Assembly (NCBI GenBank): GCA_001418405.1
Contig: LIQL01000090.1
Location: 1-32,438 of the forward strand
Direction of reading: 5' to 3'
Length of the DNA stretch: 32,438 nucleotides
Source of the DNA: Streptomyces diastatochromogenes
GTDB taxonomy: Bacteria > Actinomycetota > Actinomycetes > Streptomycetales > Streptomycetaceae
The notes beneath the pieces are model-generated. The model was given only the letters and a program-made list of their open reading frames with translations, did no database searches and had not been told where the DNA came from. Shown here in pieces: positions 8,268 through 16,714 of the stretch (its first letter is position 1; every line of letters starts with the position of its first letter). Both the position numbers and the translations under genes were made by a program.

Positions 8268-9341
8268 TCACCGGCGTGGACGGTCCTCGGCGGGCCCGCG
8301 CCGGCCACCACGTCGCACGTTCCGCACGCCGGGGCACGCCGTCCACCAGGGCAACGCGTCGGCCTGACGGGTCGACGGCACGGCGCGACGGAGGCGGACC
8401 GTCAGCGGGCCCGCGACGGCCAGGGCGATGGTGACCGCCGCCGCGCCGACCGCGGTCCAGGCGCCGGAACGCAGCGAGGCGGTCAGAGCATCGGTGTAGG
8501 CGTCGGCGGCGGGGCGCGGGACGGTGGCCGGCAACGCGTCCAGGAGACGGGCCCGGAGCAGTGCCAGTGCCGTGGTCAGGAGCGCGCAGGCGACCGCGCA
8601 GCCGGCCGCCGTGCAGATCAGCGCCCGGCGGCGGCGTCGGGTCAGCAGCAGACCGGTCAGCAGGCAGAGCCCGGCGGCCGGCGGCAGGAACAGCGCACCG
8701 GTGCGCGCGGCCTGGAAGCCGGTCCGCAGGCGCGGCACGTCGGGGGACTTCAGCAGCACGATCGAGGCGCCGGTGGGCGGCACCCGGCGGACGATGTCGA
8801 TGCCCAGCCCGTTGCCGGACAGCTGGTGCCGGACGCGCTCGATGACCGGCGAGAGGTCGAGGGTGACGGGGGCGTCGCCGGAGGCGGTCAGCGTGCCGTC
8901 CAGGGTGCGGTGGGCGGTGCGGTGCACGCCGGTCCACATCGCGGGGAAGGTGCGGCCGGTGACGACCTGGCGCACCTGTTTGTCGACGAACTCGCGGATG
9001 CCGCGGGTGAACTTCCGCCGCAGTGCCGGTCGTTCGGTGCGGGGCACCACCTTGAGCAGGCCGTCCAGCCGCACGTGCGGCATCACGCCGTCGGTGACGT
9101 CCCGGACGATGGCGTCCTGGACGGCGGGGTTCCCGGCGAGCGGGGCGACCGCGGCCACGTAGCGCTCGGTGTCGGTGAGTTCGGCGCGGGCCCAGAGGGC
9201 TGCCAGGCTCAGTGGCAGCAACAGGGTTCCGACCAGCAGCAGCGCGGCGCCGACCAACGAGCGGGCCCGCTGCGGCGGCCTTGGAGGGCAGCGCGCCGCC
9301 GTCACCCGTCCGTCGGCGCGTGCGGGTGCACTCGCGGACAT
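8268..9341 (-). CDS. Integral membrane protein of unknown function
   Basis: 357 aa. One hydrophobic segment lies near the N-terminus (about residues 29-51), followed by a polar domain of about 150 residues, then hydrophobic segments at about 212-232, 238-260 and 292-315. The topology suggests an exported or extracytoplasmic loop between helix 1 and helix 2. The loop contains many Arg/Thr/Val residues and no catalytic motif that I recognise. The C-terminus is strongly basic. AGGAAGGA precedes the ATG at 9339-9341. The gene converges with the oxidoreductase (30 bp between stops) and lies downstream of the CDF exporter on the same strand with a 191-bp gap. Confidence 0.75.
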   Translation of the reverse strand: MSASAPARADGRVTAARCPPRPPQRARSLVGAALLLVGTLLLPLSLAALWARAELTDTERYVAAVAPLAGNPAVQDAIVRDVTDGVMPHVRLDGLLKVVPRTERPALRRKFTRGIREFVDKQVRQVVTGRTFPAMWTGVHRTAHRTLDGTLTASGDAPVTLDLSPVIERVRHQLSGNGLGIDIVRRVPPTGASIVLLKSPDVPRLRTGFQAARTGALFLPPAAGLCLLTGLLLTRRRRRALICTAAGCAVACALLTTALALLRARLLDALPATVPRPAADAYTDALTASLRSGAWTAVGAAAVTIALAVAGPLTVRLRRAVPSTRQADALPWWTACPGVRNVRRGGRRGPAEDRPRR

Positions 9342-9532
9342 GCGTCCCGGTCCTTCCTGCGACGGCGATGGCTGCCATCTCCAGGCAAGTCCGTACGCCG
9401 GTCGGTCGCGAGCGGGACGGGTGCCAATGGGTGACCGCGCGGGCGAGCGGGCGCACGGGTGACCCGGCGCCGGGGTGGGCCCGCGCGCTGCTCAGCCGGG
9501 TGCCCGCTGCTTCGACGCGCGGCGGCGGCCGG

Positions 9533-10549
9533 TCAGTGCCGGTGCGGTCCCGGGCGGTGGACGGGGCCGTGGGAGTCGTCGCAGTGGCTGCCGGAGGGGT
9601 GCTCGGGGGAGGGCCGCGGGCCCAGGGTCAGCAGCTCGTCCTCGTCCTGTTCGCCGAGGTGGTCGACCTGGAGCGTGGCGTGGGTGATGCCGTACTCGGT
9701 GCGCAGCAGCTCCTGGAGGCTGCGGCGGACCTTGTGGCAGTCGCCCGCCGGGGCGACCAGGATGTGCGCAGAGAGCGCGGGCTGCCCCGAGGTGATCTGC
9801 CAGATGTGCAGGTCGTGCACCTCGACGACCTGGTCGGCGGCGACCAGGTGATCGCCCAGCGCGTCCGGGTCGATGCCGGCCGGCGCCGCCTCCATGAAGA
9901 TCCGGCCGGACTCCCGCACCAGGCCCGTGCCGGCCTTCAGCATCAGCGCGACGACGACGAGCGAGGCGATCGCGTCGGCCTGCTGGAAGCCGGTGGTCAG
10001 CACGACGAGACCGGAGATCGCGGTGGCGATGAAGCCGAACAGGTCGGTGAGGATGTGCTGGTAGGCGCCCTCGACGTTCAAGCTGGAGCGGTTGGCCTTC
10101 GACAGGAACCAGGTGCAGATCAGGTTCACCACCACACCGGACAGCGCGGTGATGACCACCAGCCCGCCGGTGACCTCGGGCGGCGAGATCAGCCGCTGGA
10201 CCGCCTCGTAGGCCAGCCAGAGGGAGAGCACGAGCAGGGTGATGCCGTTGGCCTGCGCGGAGAGGATCTCGGCGCGCTTGAGGCCGTAGGTGTACCCGCC
10301 CCGTGCGGGCTTCGCGGCCAACCGCATCGCGACCAGCGCCAGCACGATCGACACCGCGTCGGTGAGCATGTGGGCGGCGTCCGAGATCAGCGCGAGCGAC
10401 TGCGCCAGGAAACCGATGACGACCTCGATCGCCATGTAGGCGGTGAGCAGGATCAGCGCGGCCCGCAGCCAGCGCCGATCGGCGTCCGGGGACACGGCAT
10501 GGGTGTGGCCGTGTGCATGGCTGTGCCCGCCGTGGGCGTGCTCGGACAT
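9533..10549 (-). CDS. Cation diffusion facilitator (CDF) metal exporter
   Basis: 338 aa. His-rich N-terminus MSEHAHGGHSHAHGHTHA, then about six helices and a cytoplasmic C-terminal domain, ending in a second His-rich tail. The metal site is of the HD-HD type: His60/Asp64 in DAAHMLTD of helix 2 and an HILTD motif in helix 5. This pattern is typical of zinc-preferring CDF proteins (ZitB/ZnT-like), although Co2+ or Cd2+ export is also possible. The ATG at 10547-10549 is chosen because GGAG lies 7 nt upstream; a longer frame to 10630 lacks such a site. The neighbouring cobalamin genes make cobalt handling worth considering, but the residues favour zinc. Confidence 0.88.
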   Translation of the reverse strand: MSEHAHGGHSHAHGHTHAVSPDADRRWLRAALILLTAYMAIEVVIGFLAQSLALISDAAHMLTDAVSIVLALVAMRLAAKPARGGYTYGLKRAEILSAQANGITLLVLSLWLAYEAVQRLISPPEVTGGLVVITALSGVVVNLICTWFLSKANRSSLNVEGAYQHILTDLFGFIATAISGLVVLTTGFQQADAIASLVVVALMLKAGTGLVRESGRIFMEAAPAGIDPDALGDHLVAADQVVEVHDLHIWQITSGQPALSAHILVAPAGDCHKVRRSLQELLRTEYGITHATLQVDHLGEQDEDELLTLGPRPSPEHPSGSHCDDSHGPVHRPGPHRH

Positions 10550-10633
10550 GGGCGCGCTCCTTCTCCTGGCTTCACCTTGCTCCTCGCAGCGAAGCAAACC
10601 GCACTTCGACAAAAGATCCAAAGGCTGCACCGG

Positions 10634-10654
10634 TGACCGTTGTCATTACCGTCA
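10634..10654. promoter_or_regulatory. Imperfect palindrome upstream of the CDF exporter, candidate metal-regulator site
   Basis: Half-sites TGACCGT (10634-10640) and ACCGTCA (10648-10654) are inverted around a central TGTCATT, with one mismatch between the arms. The element is 85 bp upstream of the exporter start codon. Its layout and central CATT/AATG resemble Fur-family (Zur-like) boxes only loosely. Zur is known to activate a zinc-exporter gene in S. coelicolor, so this is a plausible but unproven site. Confidence 0.3.
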
Positions 10655-10747
10655 AACGGGCTATCGTTCCTGGTCAGAGCGGTGCGGCGGAGAGGCGTGA
10701 GCGGACGGACACGGTCCGGTGCGGTGCGCTCCGCGCGGTGGTCATCC

Positions 10748-10767
10748 CTCGTTTCACGTGAAACGAG
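10748..10767. repeat. parS-like palindrome extended to 20 bp
   Basis: GTTTCACGTGAAAC (10751-10764) is flanked by CTC and GAG, giving a perfect 20-bp palindrome. It lies 28 bp after the stop of the leftward tsaD gene and about 200 bp upstream of the leftward CDF exporter. It could therefore act as a terminator-like hairpin for tsaD as well as a ParB site. Confidence 0.78.
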
Positions 10768-10794
10768 CTGCCGGGTGCCGGGTGCCGGCGGCCG

Positions 10795-11868
10795 TCAGGC
10801 GGCCCGTGCGCGGCCCGCGGCGACGGGGTGCAGCGCCGCATACTCCAGAGGTGCCGACGGATCGATGGACACGTCGAGCGGCGCCGGTGCGGTGCCGGCC
10901 CGGACGAGCAGGTCGCCGACGGCCGCGATCATCGCGCCGTTGTCCGTGCACAGCCCCAGCGGCGGGACCCGCAGGGCGATGCCGGCGGCGGCACAGCGCT
11001 CCTCGGCCAGCGCGCGCACCCGGGAGTTGGCCGCCACGCCGCCGACCACCACCAGCGTGCCGACGCCGTGCTCGGTGCAGGCGGCGACCGCCTTGCGGGT
11101 CAGCACGTCGGCGACGGCCTCTTGCAGCGCGGCCGCGCCGTCGGCGACCGGCAGCGGACGGCCCGCGGCGCGGTGCGTCTCCGCCCAGCGCGCCGCCGCC
11201 GTCTTCAACCCCGAGAAGGAGAACGCGAACCGCTTCTCGGCCGGGCCCGTGGTGAGCGGGCGGGGAAAGTGGACAGCGCGCGGATCCCCCTCGCGCGCTG
11301 TCCGGTCGATGGCCGGACCGCCCGGGTAGGGCAGTCCGAAGACCCGCGCGACCTTGTCGAAGCACTCGCCGGCGGCGTCGTCCACCGTGTCGCCGAGGTG
11401 CACGATCGGGTCGCGGGCCAGGTCCCGTACGAGCAGCAGCGACGTGTGCCCGCCGGAGACGATCAACACCACGCAGGGGTCGGGCAGCGGACCGTGCGCG
11501 AGGGTGTCGGCGGCGACGTGACCGGCGAGGTGGTGGACGCCGTAGAGCGGGACGCCCAGCGCGTACGCCAGCCCTTTGGCCCCGGCCAGTCCCACCTGGA
11601 GCGCGCCGGAGAGTCCCGGTCCGGTGGTGACCGCCACCGCCCCGATGTCGGATGCCCGTAGGCCCGCGTCGGCCAGTGCGCTGCGCACCACGGGCGTCAG
11701 CGCGTGCAGGTGTGCCCGGGCGGCGATCTCCGGCACCACTCCGCCGAACCGCGCGTGCTCCGCCATGCTCGACGCGACGGTGTGCCCGAGCAGGCGCCCG
11801 TCCCGGACCAGGCCGGCGCCCGTCTCGTCGCAGGACGATTCGATGCCCAGCACCACCGGCGAGCCCAT
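10795..11868 (-). CDS. tsaD: TsaD-family tRNA threonylcarbamoyladenosine synthase subunit
   Basis: 357 aa, close to the usual family length. The start [13 protein letters not shown] is the family hallmark, followed by [24 protein letters not shown], the metal-binding HHLAGH (His113 and His117), [21 protein letters not shown] and CTDNGAMIA. The family transfers the threonylcarbamoyl group to A37 of ANN-decoding tRNAs together with TsaB (and TsaE in bacteria). The ATG at 11866-11868 has GAAGGAG upstream. No tsaB, tsaE or rimI is adjacent, so this is a stand-alone gene. It may be a second, diverged paralogue; the sequence alone cannot show whether another copy exists. Confidence 0.9.
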   Translation of the reverse strand: MGSPVVLGIESSCDETGAGLVRDGRLLGHTVASSMAEHARFGGVVPEIAARAHLHALTPVVRSALADAGLRASDIGAVAVTTGPGLSGALQVGLAGAKGLAYALGVPLYGVHHLAGHVAADTLAHGPLPDPCVVLIVSGGHTSLLLVRDLARDPIVHLGDTVDDAAGECFDKVARVFGLPYPGGPAIDRTAREGDPRAVHFPRPLTTGPAEKRFAFSFSGLKTAAARWAETHRAAGRPLPVADGAAALQEAVADVLTRKAVAACTEHGVGTLVVVGGVAANSRVRALAEERCAAAGIALRVPPLGLCTDNGAMIAAVGDLLVRAGTAPAPLDVSIDPSAPLEYAALHPVAAGRARAA

Positions 11869-11905
11869 GGGCCGCACTCCTTCCGCGTCGCGTTCCGTGC
11901 CCTGG

Positions 11906-11940
11906 ACAGTATTAGCAAGTAATTGCAAACAATGTGCAAG
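11906..11940 (-). promoter_or_regulatory. A/T-rich promoter region with three TTGC direct repeats upstream of tsaD
   Basis: On the minus strand three TTGC words occur at 11 and 10 bp spacing (complement of GCAA at 11936, 11925 and 11915), immediately followed by TAATACTGT, which contains a TANNNT-like -10 element about 40 bp before the tsaD start. The helical-repeat spacing suggests a cooperative regulator binding one face of the DNA. TTGCA direct repeats occur in some Streptomyces LacI-type operators, but I cannot assign the regulator. Confidence 0.5.
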
Positions 11941-12091
11941 AAGGGTGGGGGTGGGCGCACCGGAGCGTGCCGGGAGACGTGCGCCCTCCCCGGGAGCCGG
12001 AGCCGCCGGGCCGGTCAGTAAAGTTCGGCACCCGTCCCCCGATCGCCCCGCGACCTCCGTTCGGTCCCTTCGCGCCCCGAGGTGCCCCGCA

Positions 12092-13393
12092 GTGACTCCC
12101 CCGCTCCCGCTCTCCGTCGTAGGCATCGGGGCCGATGGCTGGGAGGGACTGTCGCCGGCCGCACAGCGGGAGCTGGTCGCGGCCGAGGTGCTGATCGGCG
12201 GGGCGCGCCAGCTGGCGCTGCTGCCCGCGGAGTGCGCCGGGGAGCAGGAGCCGTGGCCCTCGCCGCTGCGTCCCGCCGTGCCCGGGCTGCTCGCCGCGCA
12301 CGCCGGACGCCGCGTCTGCGTGCTGGCCAGCGGGGACCCGATGTTCTACGGCATCGGCCGGACCCTGACCGAGGTGATGGCGCAGGACGCGGCGGTGCGG
12401 CGGCCGCTGCGCGTGGTGCCGCATCCGTCGTCCGTGGCGTACGCCTGCGCGCGACTGGGCTGGGCGGTGGAGGACACCGAGGTCGTCACGCTGGTCGGTC
12501 GGCCGGCGGCGAACCTCGTGCGGGCGCTGCACGACGGACGGCGGGTCCTGGTGCTGTCCGCCGGGCCGGCGACGCCCGGTGAGGTCGCGGAGCTGCTGCG
12601 GGAACGGGGCTTCGGCCCGACCCGGATGCGGGTGCTCGAACAACTCGGCGGCGCCCGCGAGCGGGTGGTCGGCGGCCGGGCGGAGCGCTGGGACGCGCCC
12701 GCCGGCGATCCGCTCAACGTGATCGCCCTGGACTGCGTGCGGGCGCCGGACGCGCTCCGGCTGCCGGTCGTGCCCGGCCTCCCCGACGACGCCTACGAGC
12801 ACGACGGCCAGTTGACCAAGCGTCATGTCCGGGCCGCCACCCTGGCCGCGCTGGCCCCCGCGCCCGGCGAGCTGCTCTGGGACATCGGCGGGGGGTCCGG
12901 CTCCATCGCCGTCGAATGGCTGCGCGCACACCGCAGTTGTCGGGCGGTCAGCGTCGAACGGGACGTCGCGCGGGCGGCACGGATCGACCGCAACGCAGGG
13001 GCGCTCGGCGTCCCGGCGCTGCGCGTGGTGCAGGGGGCCGCGCCCGCCGCACTGACCGGACTGCCGACGCCGGACGCGGTGTTCATCGGCGGCGGACTGA
13101 CCGCCCCCGGCCTGGTGGACGCCTGCTGGGAGGCGCTGCCCCCGGGCGGACGGATCGTCGCGAACACCGTGACGCTGGAGTCCGAGGCGCTGCTCACGCA
13201 GTGGTACCGGCGGCACGGTGGCGAACTGGTGCGGCTCGCGGTCGCCCACGCGGTGCCGGTCGGCGGCTTCACGGGCTGGCGGCAGGCGATGCCGGTCACT
13301 CAGTGGTCGGCGGTCAAGCCCGGCTCGTCGGACGCGCCGGACCCCGGCCCGCAGGAGGCCGCCGCGCCGCCCCGCTCCCAGGACCCCTCGTAA
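12092..13393 (+). CDS. cobL: CobL: precorrin-6Y C5,15-methyltransferase (decarboxylating)
   Basis: 433 aa two-domain protein. Residues about 1-210 are the CbiE-like tetrapyrrole methylase, starting [11 protein letters not shown] and containing [12 protein letters not shown]. Residues about 235-410 are the CbiT-like methyltransferase with the SAM-binding motif [14 protein letters not shown] (Asp264). Together they methylate C5 and C15 of the corrin precursor and decarboxylate the C12 acetate. The GTG at 12092 is selected because GAGGTG sits 8 nt upstream and the CbiE domain begins immediately after. cobM follows 22 bp later, so the two are probably co-transcribed. Confidence 0.93.
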   Translation: MTPPLPLSVVGIGADGWEGLSPAAQRELVAAEVLIGGARQLALLPAECAGEQEPWPSPLRPAVPGLLAAHAGRRVCVLASGDPMFYGIGRTLTEVMAQDAAVRRPLRVVPHPSSVAYACARLGWAVEDTEVVTLVGRPAANLVRALHDGRRVLVLSAGPATPGEVAELLRERGFGPTRMRVLEQLGGARERVVGGRAERWDAPAGDPLNVIALDCVRAPDALRLPVVPGLPDDAYEHDGQLTKRHVRAATLAALAPAPGELLWDIGGGSGSIAVEWLRAHRSCRAVSVERDVARAARIDRNAGALGVPALRVVQGAAPAALTGLPTPDAVFIGGGLTAPGLVDACWEALPPGGRIVANTVTLESEALLTQWYRRHGGELVRLAVAHAVPVGGFTGWRQAMPVTQWSAVKPGSSDAPDPGPQEAAAPPRSQDPS

Positions 13394-13415
13394 CCTCCCC
13401 AGGAGACCGACAGCC

Positions 13416-14183
13416 ATGACCGTCTACTTCATCGGTGCGGGCCCCGGCGCCGCCGACCTGATCACCCTGCGCGGCGCCCGCACCCTCGCCTCCTGCGGGG
13501 TCTGCCTCTACGCGGGAAGCCTGGTGCCGCGCGAACTGCTCGCCGAGTGCCCGCCGGGGGCCCGGCTGATCGACACCGCGCACCTGGACCTGGACGCGAT
13601 CACTGCGGAGCTGGTCCGCGCCCACGAGGAGGGCCAGGACGTGGCCCGGCTGCACTCCGGCGACCCGTCGGTGTTCAGCGCGGTGGCCGAGCAGATGCGG
13701 CGCCTGGACGCGGCGGGGGTGCCGTACGAGGTCGTGCCCGGAGTGCCCGCGTTCGCCGCGGCGGCCGCCGCGCTCAAGCGCGAACTGACCGTGCCCACCG
13801 TCGGCCAGACCGTCATCCTCACCCGCGTCGCTCAGCGCGCCACCCCCATGCCCGACGGCGAGGACCTGGCCACCTTGGGGCGCAGCGGTGCGCTGCTGGT
13901 GCTGCACCTCGCCGCGATGTACGTGGACCGGGTCGTCGACGAACTCCTGCCGCACTACGGCGCCGACTGCCCGGCGGCCGTTGTGGCGATGGCCTCGCGG
14001 CCCGACGAACTCGTCCTGCGCGGCACGCTCGGCGACATCGCCGACCAGGTGAAGGAGGCGGGCGTGGTCCGGACCGCCGTGATCATGGTCGGCCGCACGC
14101 TGGGCGCCGAGCAGTTCCGCGACAGCCACCTCTACTCGTCGGAGCGCGAGCGGCCGCACGCGCCCTGCGACGGCAGTGCCTGA
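13416..14183 (+). CDS. cobM: CobM: precorrin-4 C11-methyltransferase
   Basis: 255 aa, a normal length for this class III tetrapyrrole methylase. The N-terminus VYFIGAGPGAADLITLRG contains the glycine-rich loop; LHSGDPSVFSAVAEQ and PGVPAFAAAAAAL are the conserved SAM-site segments. It uses S-adenosylmethionine to methylate C11 of precorrin-4. AGGAGA precedes the ATG at 13416. It lies directly downstream of cobL. Confidence 0.93.
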   Translation: MTVYFIGAGPGAADLITLRGARTLASCGVCLYAGSLVPRELLAECPPGARLIDTAHLDLDAITAELVRAHEEGQDVARLHSGDPSVFSAVAEQMRRLDAAGVPYEVVPGVPAFAAAAAALKRELTVPTVGQTVILTRVAQRATPMPDGEDLATLGRSGALLVLHLAAMYVDRVVDELLPHYGADCPAAVVAMASRPDELVLRGTLGDIADQVKEAGVVRTAVIMVGRTLGAEQFRDSHLYSSERERPHAPCDGSA

Positions 14184-14325
14184 GGCGACGTCAAACACGC
14201 TGTGCGGCAGACCTGTACGGCTGAATTGTATGACCGCATCGGGGTGAATGTCTGTTTTTCTGTTCGCGGAGGTCGGTAAGGAAGCTGCGAAACCCAGGGG
14301 GGTTGACGCAAAGGAGCACGCCAGG

Positions 14326-14667
14326 ATGCGTACCAGAATGGCCGCCACCGCGGTCGTCGCCGCGACCGTGCTGACCCTCACCGGCAGCACCGTCGCCACC
14401 GCCAGCGGCAAGGACACCCCGCGCCGGTCGAAGGACAGTCCCGTCAAGATGGCCGCCTGTGCGCTGGGCAGCGCGCTGGGCGCGCTGACCGGTGGGGACG
14501 ACAGCTGCATGCGGGAGCGGATGGACCGCGCACGCGAGATGGCGGCGCGCAAGGCCCTTGGCGAGCGGCGTCGGTCCGAAACGGGCCGCGAGGACGAGAT
14601 GGGCCGTTACGACGGCATGAGCCGTGAGGAAGGGCTCAGCCGCGGGGAGACACTGCCGCGGATGTGA
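14326..14667 (+). CDS. Small secreted protein of unknown function
   Basis: 113 aa. A clear signal peptide (MRTRMAATAVVAATVLTLTG) is followed by a probable cleavage near ATASG. The mature part is short, charged and rich in Arg, Glu, Gly and Met, with two Cys residues (in MAACALG and DDSCMRE) that could form a disulfide. The final 40 residues are repetitive, with GRYDGMSREEGLSRGE. AAGGAG 9 nt upstream supports the ATG at 14326. I do not recognise a family. It sits between cobM and cbiD but shows no cobalamin-related motif. Confidence 0.7.
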   Translation: MRTRMAATAVVAATVLTLTGSTVATASGKDTPRRSKDSPVKMAACALGSALGALTGGDDSCMRERMDRAREMAARKALGERRRSETGREDEMGRYDGMSREEGLSRGETLPRM

Positions 14668-14717
14668 CGAGGGGCTGCACGGCGGGGCGTCGGATCCCGG
14701 CCATCGGGCCGGGGCGA

Positions 14718-14731
14718 GTTTCACGTGAAAC
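14718..14731. repeat. parS-like palindrome GTTTCACGTGAAAC
   Basis: Perfect 14-mer in the 81-bp gap between the convergent small secreted protein gene (stop 14667) and cbiD (stop 14749). The palindrome does not extend past 14 bp. Its position again suggests a gene-end hairpin overlapping a ParB-type site. Confidence 0.8.
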
Positions 14732-14748
14732 ATCCGGCGCCAGTCGCG

Positions 14749-15912
14749 CTAGCCTCCCGGCCCCCGTGACTCCGCCCGGCCCACCACCAGCCCCGCTCGA
14801 TCGATGCAGATGACGTCGACGGCGACCGGCGCACCCCGCAGTACGGCCAGTGACGCGTCCCGTGCCGTGGCCGCCACCAGGTCGCCGAGGGGAACGCCGG
14901 CCGCCGCGCACAACTGGAGCGCGGCGAGGCCGGTGTTGGCCCCGGCCACCGCCTCGGCCAGCGCCTCGTCGGCGCCGCCCTGCCGCGCCAGTTCGGCGAG
15001 GAAGCCCTTGTCCACCTGGGACCGTGCCGAGTGCAGGTCCAGATGACCCGCCGCCAGTTTCGACAGCTTGGCGAAGCCGCCGCAGATCGTCAGTCGGTCG
15101 ACGGGATGGCGGCGGACGTACTTGAGCACCGCCCCCGCGAAGTCCCCCATGTCCAACAGCGCGTCCTCCGGCAGGTGGTGCAGGGCGACCGCGACCTTCT
15201 CCGACGTCGAGCCGGTGCACCCGGCGACGTGCCGTCGGCCCGCGGCGCGGGCCACGTCCACTCCGCGCCGGATCGAGTCGATCCACGCCGAGCAGGAGTA
15301 CGGCACGACGATCCCGGTCGTCCCCAGGATCGACAGGCCGCCCAGAATGCCGAGGCGCGGATTCCAGGTGCTGCGGGCGATCTCCTCCCCGTGGTCGACG
15401 GAGATCTCCACCTCGACGTCCGCGGTGGCACCGCTGCCGGCGTGCTGCTGTGCGACGCGCGCCAGGTGCTCCCGGATCATCTGCCGCGGCACGGGATTGA
15501 TGGCGGGTTCCCCGACGTCCAGCGGCAGTCCGGGGCGGGTGACCGTCCCCACGCCCGGACCGGCCGCGAAGACCACGCCGCTGCCGGCCGGCAGCGCCCG
15601 CACCGTGGCCCGCACCAACGCGCCGTGCGTCACGTCGGGATCGTCCCCGGCGTCCTTGACCACCCCGGCCATGGCGGTGGCCGGCCCCGCCCCGGCGCGG
15701 GTCAATTCCTCCACCGCGAGCGCGAAGGACGGCGTCTGCCCCTTCGGCAGCGTGATCGTCACCGGGTCCGGGAACTCCCCGCGCAACAGCGCCGTGTACG
15801 CGGCCGTGCTGGCGGCCGTGGCGCACGCCCCCGTCGTCCAGCCGTGCCGCAGCCCGGTGTGCGCGAGCTGCGCGCTCCGCCCTCCCGTACCCTTCGGTTG
15901 CGTTTCACCCAC
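14749..15912 (-). CDS. cbiD: CbiD: (cobalt-)precorrin-5B C1-methyltransferase
   Basis: 387 aa, full length for CbiD. The N-terminal signature HGWTTGACATAA is conserved, as are GAGPATAMAGVVKDAGDDPD, NPVPRQMI, GTTGIVVPYSCSAW and ICGGFAKLSKLAAGH. CbiD belongs to the anaerobic pathway of C1 methylation and ring contraction, yet this locus also has CobG, the oxygen-type ring-contraction enzyme. The only suitable start is a GTG at 15910-15912, with no clear ribosome binding site; only 17 bp separate it from the divergent cobK ATG. Confidence 0.9.
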   Translation of the reverse strand: MGETQPKGTGGRSAQLAHTGLRHGWTTGACATAASTAAYTALLRGEFPDPVTITLPKGQTPSFALAVEELTRAGAGPATAMAGVVKDAGDDPDVTHGALVRATVRALPAGSGVVFAAGPGVGTVTRPGLPLDVGEPAINPVPRQMIREHLARVAQQHAGSGATADVEVEISVDHGEEIARSTWNPRLGILGGLSILGTTGIVVPYSCSAWIDSIRRGVDVARAAGRRHVAGCTGSTSEKVAVALHHLPEDALLDMGDFAGAVLKYVRRHPVDRLTICGGFAKLSKLAAGHLDLHSARSQVDKGFLAELARQGGADEALAEAVAGANTGLAALQLCAAAGVPLGDLVAATARDASLAVLRGAPVAVDVICIDRAGLVVGRAESRGPGG

Positions 15913-15929
15913 GGAGGAACCCGCCGCTC

Positions 15930-16700
15930 ATGCCGACCTCACCCGTCCACGAACCCGTCCGCCAGGTGCTGATCCTCGGCGGCACCACGGAGGCCCGCCG
16001 CCTCGCCGCGGCCTTGGCGACGGAGCCGGGGGTGCGGGTGACGACCTCGCTGGCCGGCCGGGTGGCAGCCCCCCGGCTGCCCGCCGGCGACGTGCGCATC
16101 GGTGGGTTCGGCGGCCCGGAGGGCCTCGCCCGCTGGTTGCGCGAGCACGCGGTGGACGCGCTCATCGACGCCACCCATCCTTTCGCCGACACGATCAGTT
16201 TCAACGCGGCCCAGGCCGCCGCCACCGCCCATGTTCCCCTGCTGGCCCTTCGCCGCCCCGGTTGGGACGCGCAGCCCGGGGATGTCTGGCACCCGGTCCG
16301 CTCCCTCACCGAGGCCGCCGCCGTCCTGCCCACCCTCGGCGACCGGGTCTTCCTCACCACCGGCCGGATGGGTCTCGCCCACTTCGCCCACCTCACGGAC
16401 CTGTGGTTCCTGGTCCGCTCGGTGGATGCCCCCGAGCCCCCGCACCCGCCCCGGATGACGACCGTCCTGGACCGCGGCCCGTTCACCCTCGAAGGCGAAC
16501 GGGAACTGCTCCGCCGGCACCGCATCGACGTGCTGGTGACGAAGGACAGCGGCGCCGCGGCGACCGCCCCGAAGCTGGCGGCCGCACGGGAGGCCGGGGT
16601 GCCGGTGGTGGTCGTCCAGCGACCGCCGGTCCCGGAGGGCGTGCCGGTGGCCGCCGAGCCGGGCGCGGCGGCGGACTGGGTGCGCACGCTCTTCGGCTGA
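15930..16700 (+). CDS. cobK: CobK/CbiJ: precorrin-6A reductase
   Basis: 256 aa, the normal size for this NAD(P)H-dependent reductase. The motifs LILGGTTEARRLA, DATHPFADTIS and VTKDSGAAATAPKL are diagnostic. It reduces precorrin-6A to precorrin-6B before CobL acts. GGAGG at 15913-15917 lies 12 nt before the ATG and abuts the start codon of the divergent cbiD. The gene ends 14 bp before the convergent cobIJ stop. Confidence 0.92.
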   Translation: MPTSPVHEPVRQVLILGGTTEARRLAAALATEPGVRVTTSLAGRVAAPRLPAGDVRIGGFGGPEGLARWLREHAVDALIDATHPFADTISFNAAQAAATAHVPLLALRRPGWDAQPGDVWHPVRSLTEAAAVLPTLGDRVFLTTGRMGLAHFAHLTDLWFLVRSVDAPEPPHPPRMTTVLDRGPFTLEGERELLRRHRIDVLVTKDSGAAATAPKLAAAREAGVPVVVVQRPPVPEGVPVAAEPGAAADWVRTLFG

Positions 16701-16714
16701 CGCCGCGCGGGCGG

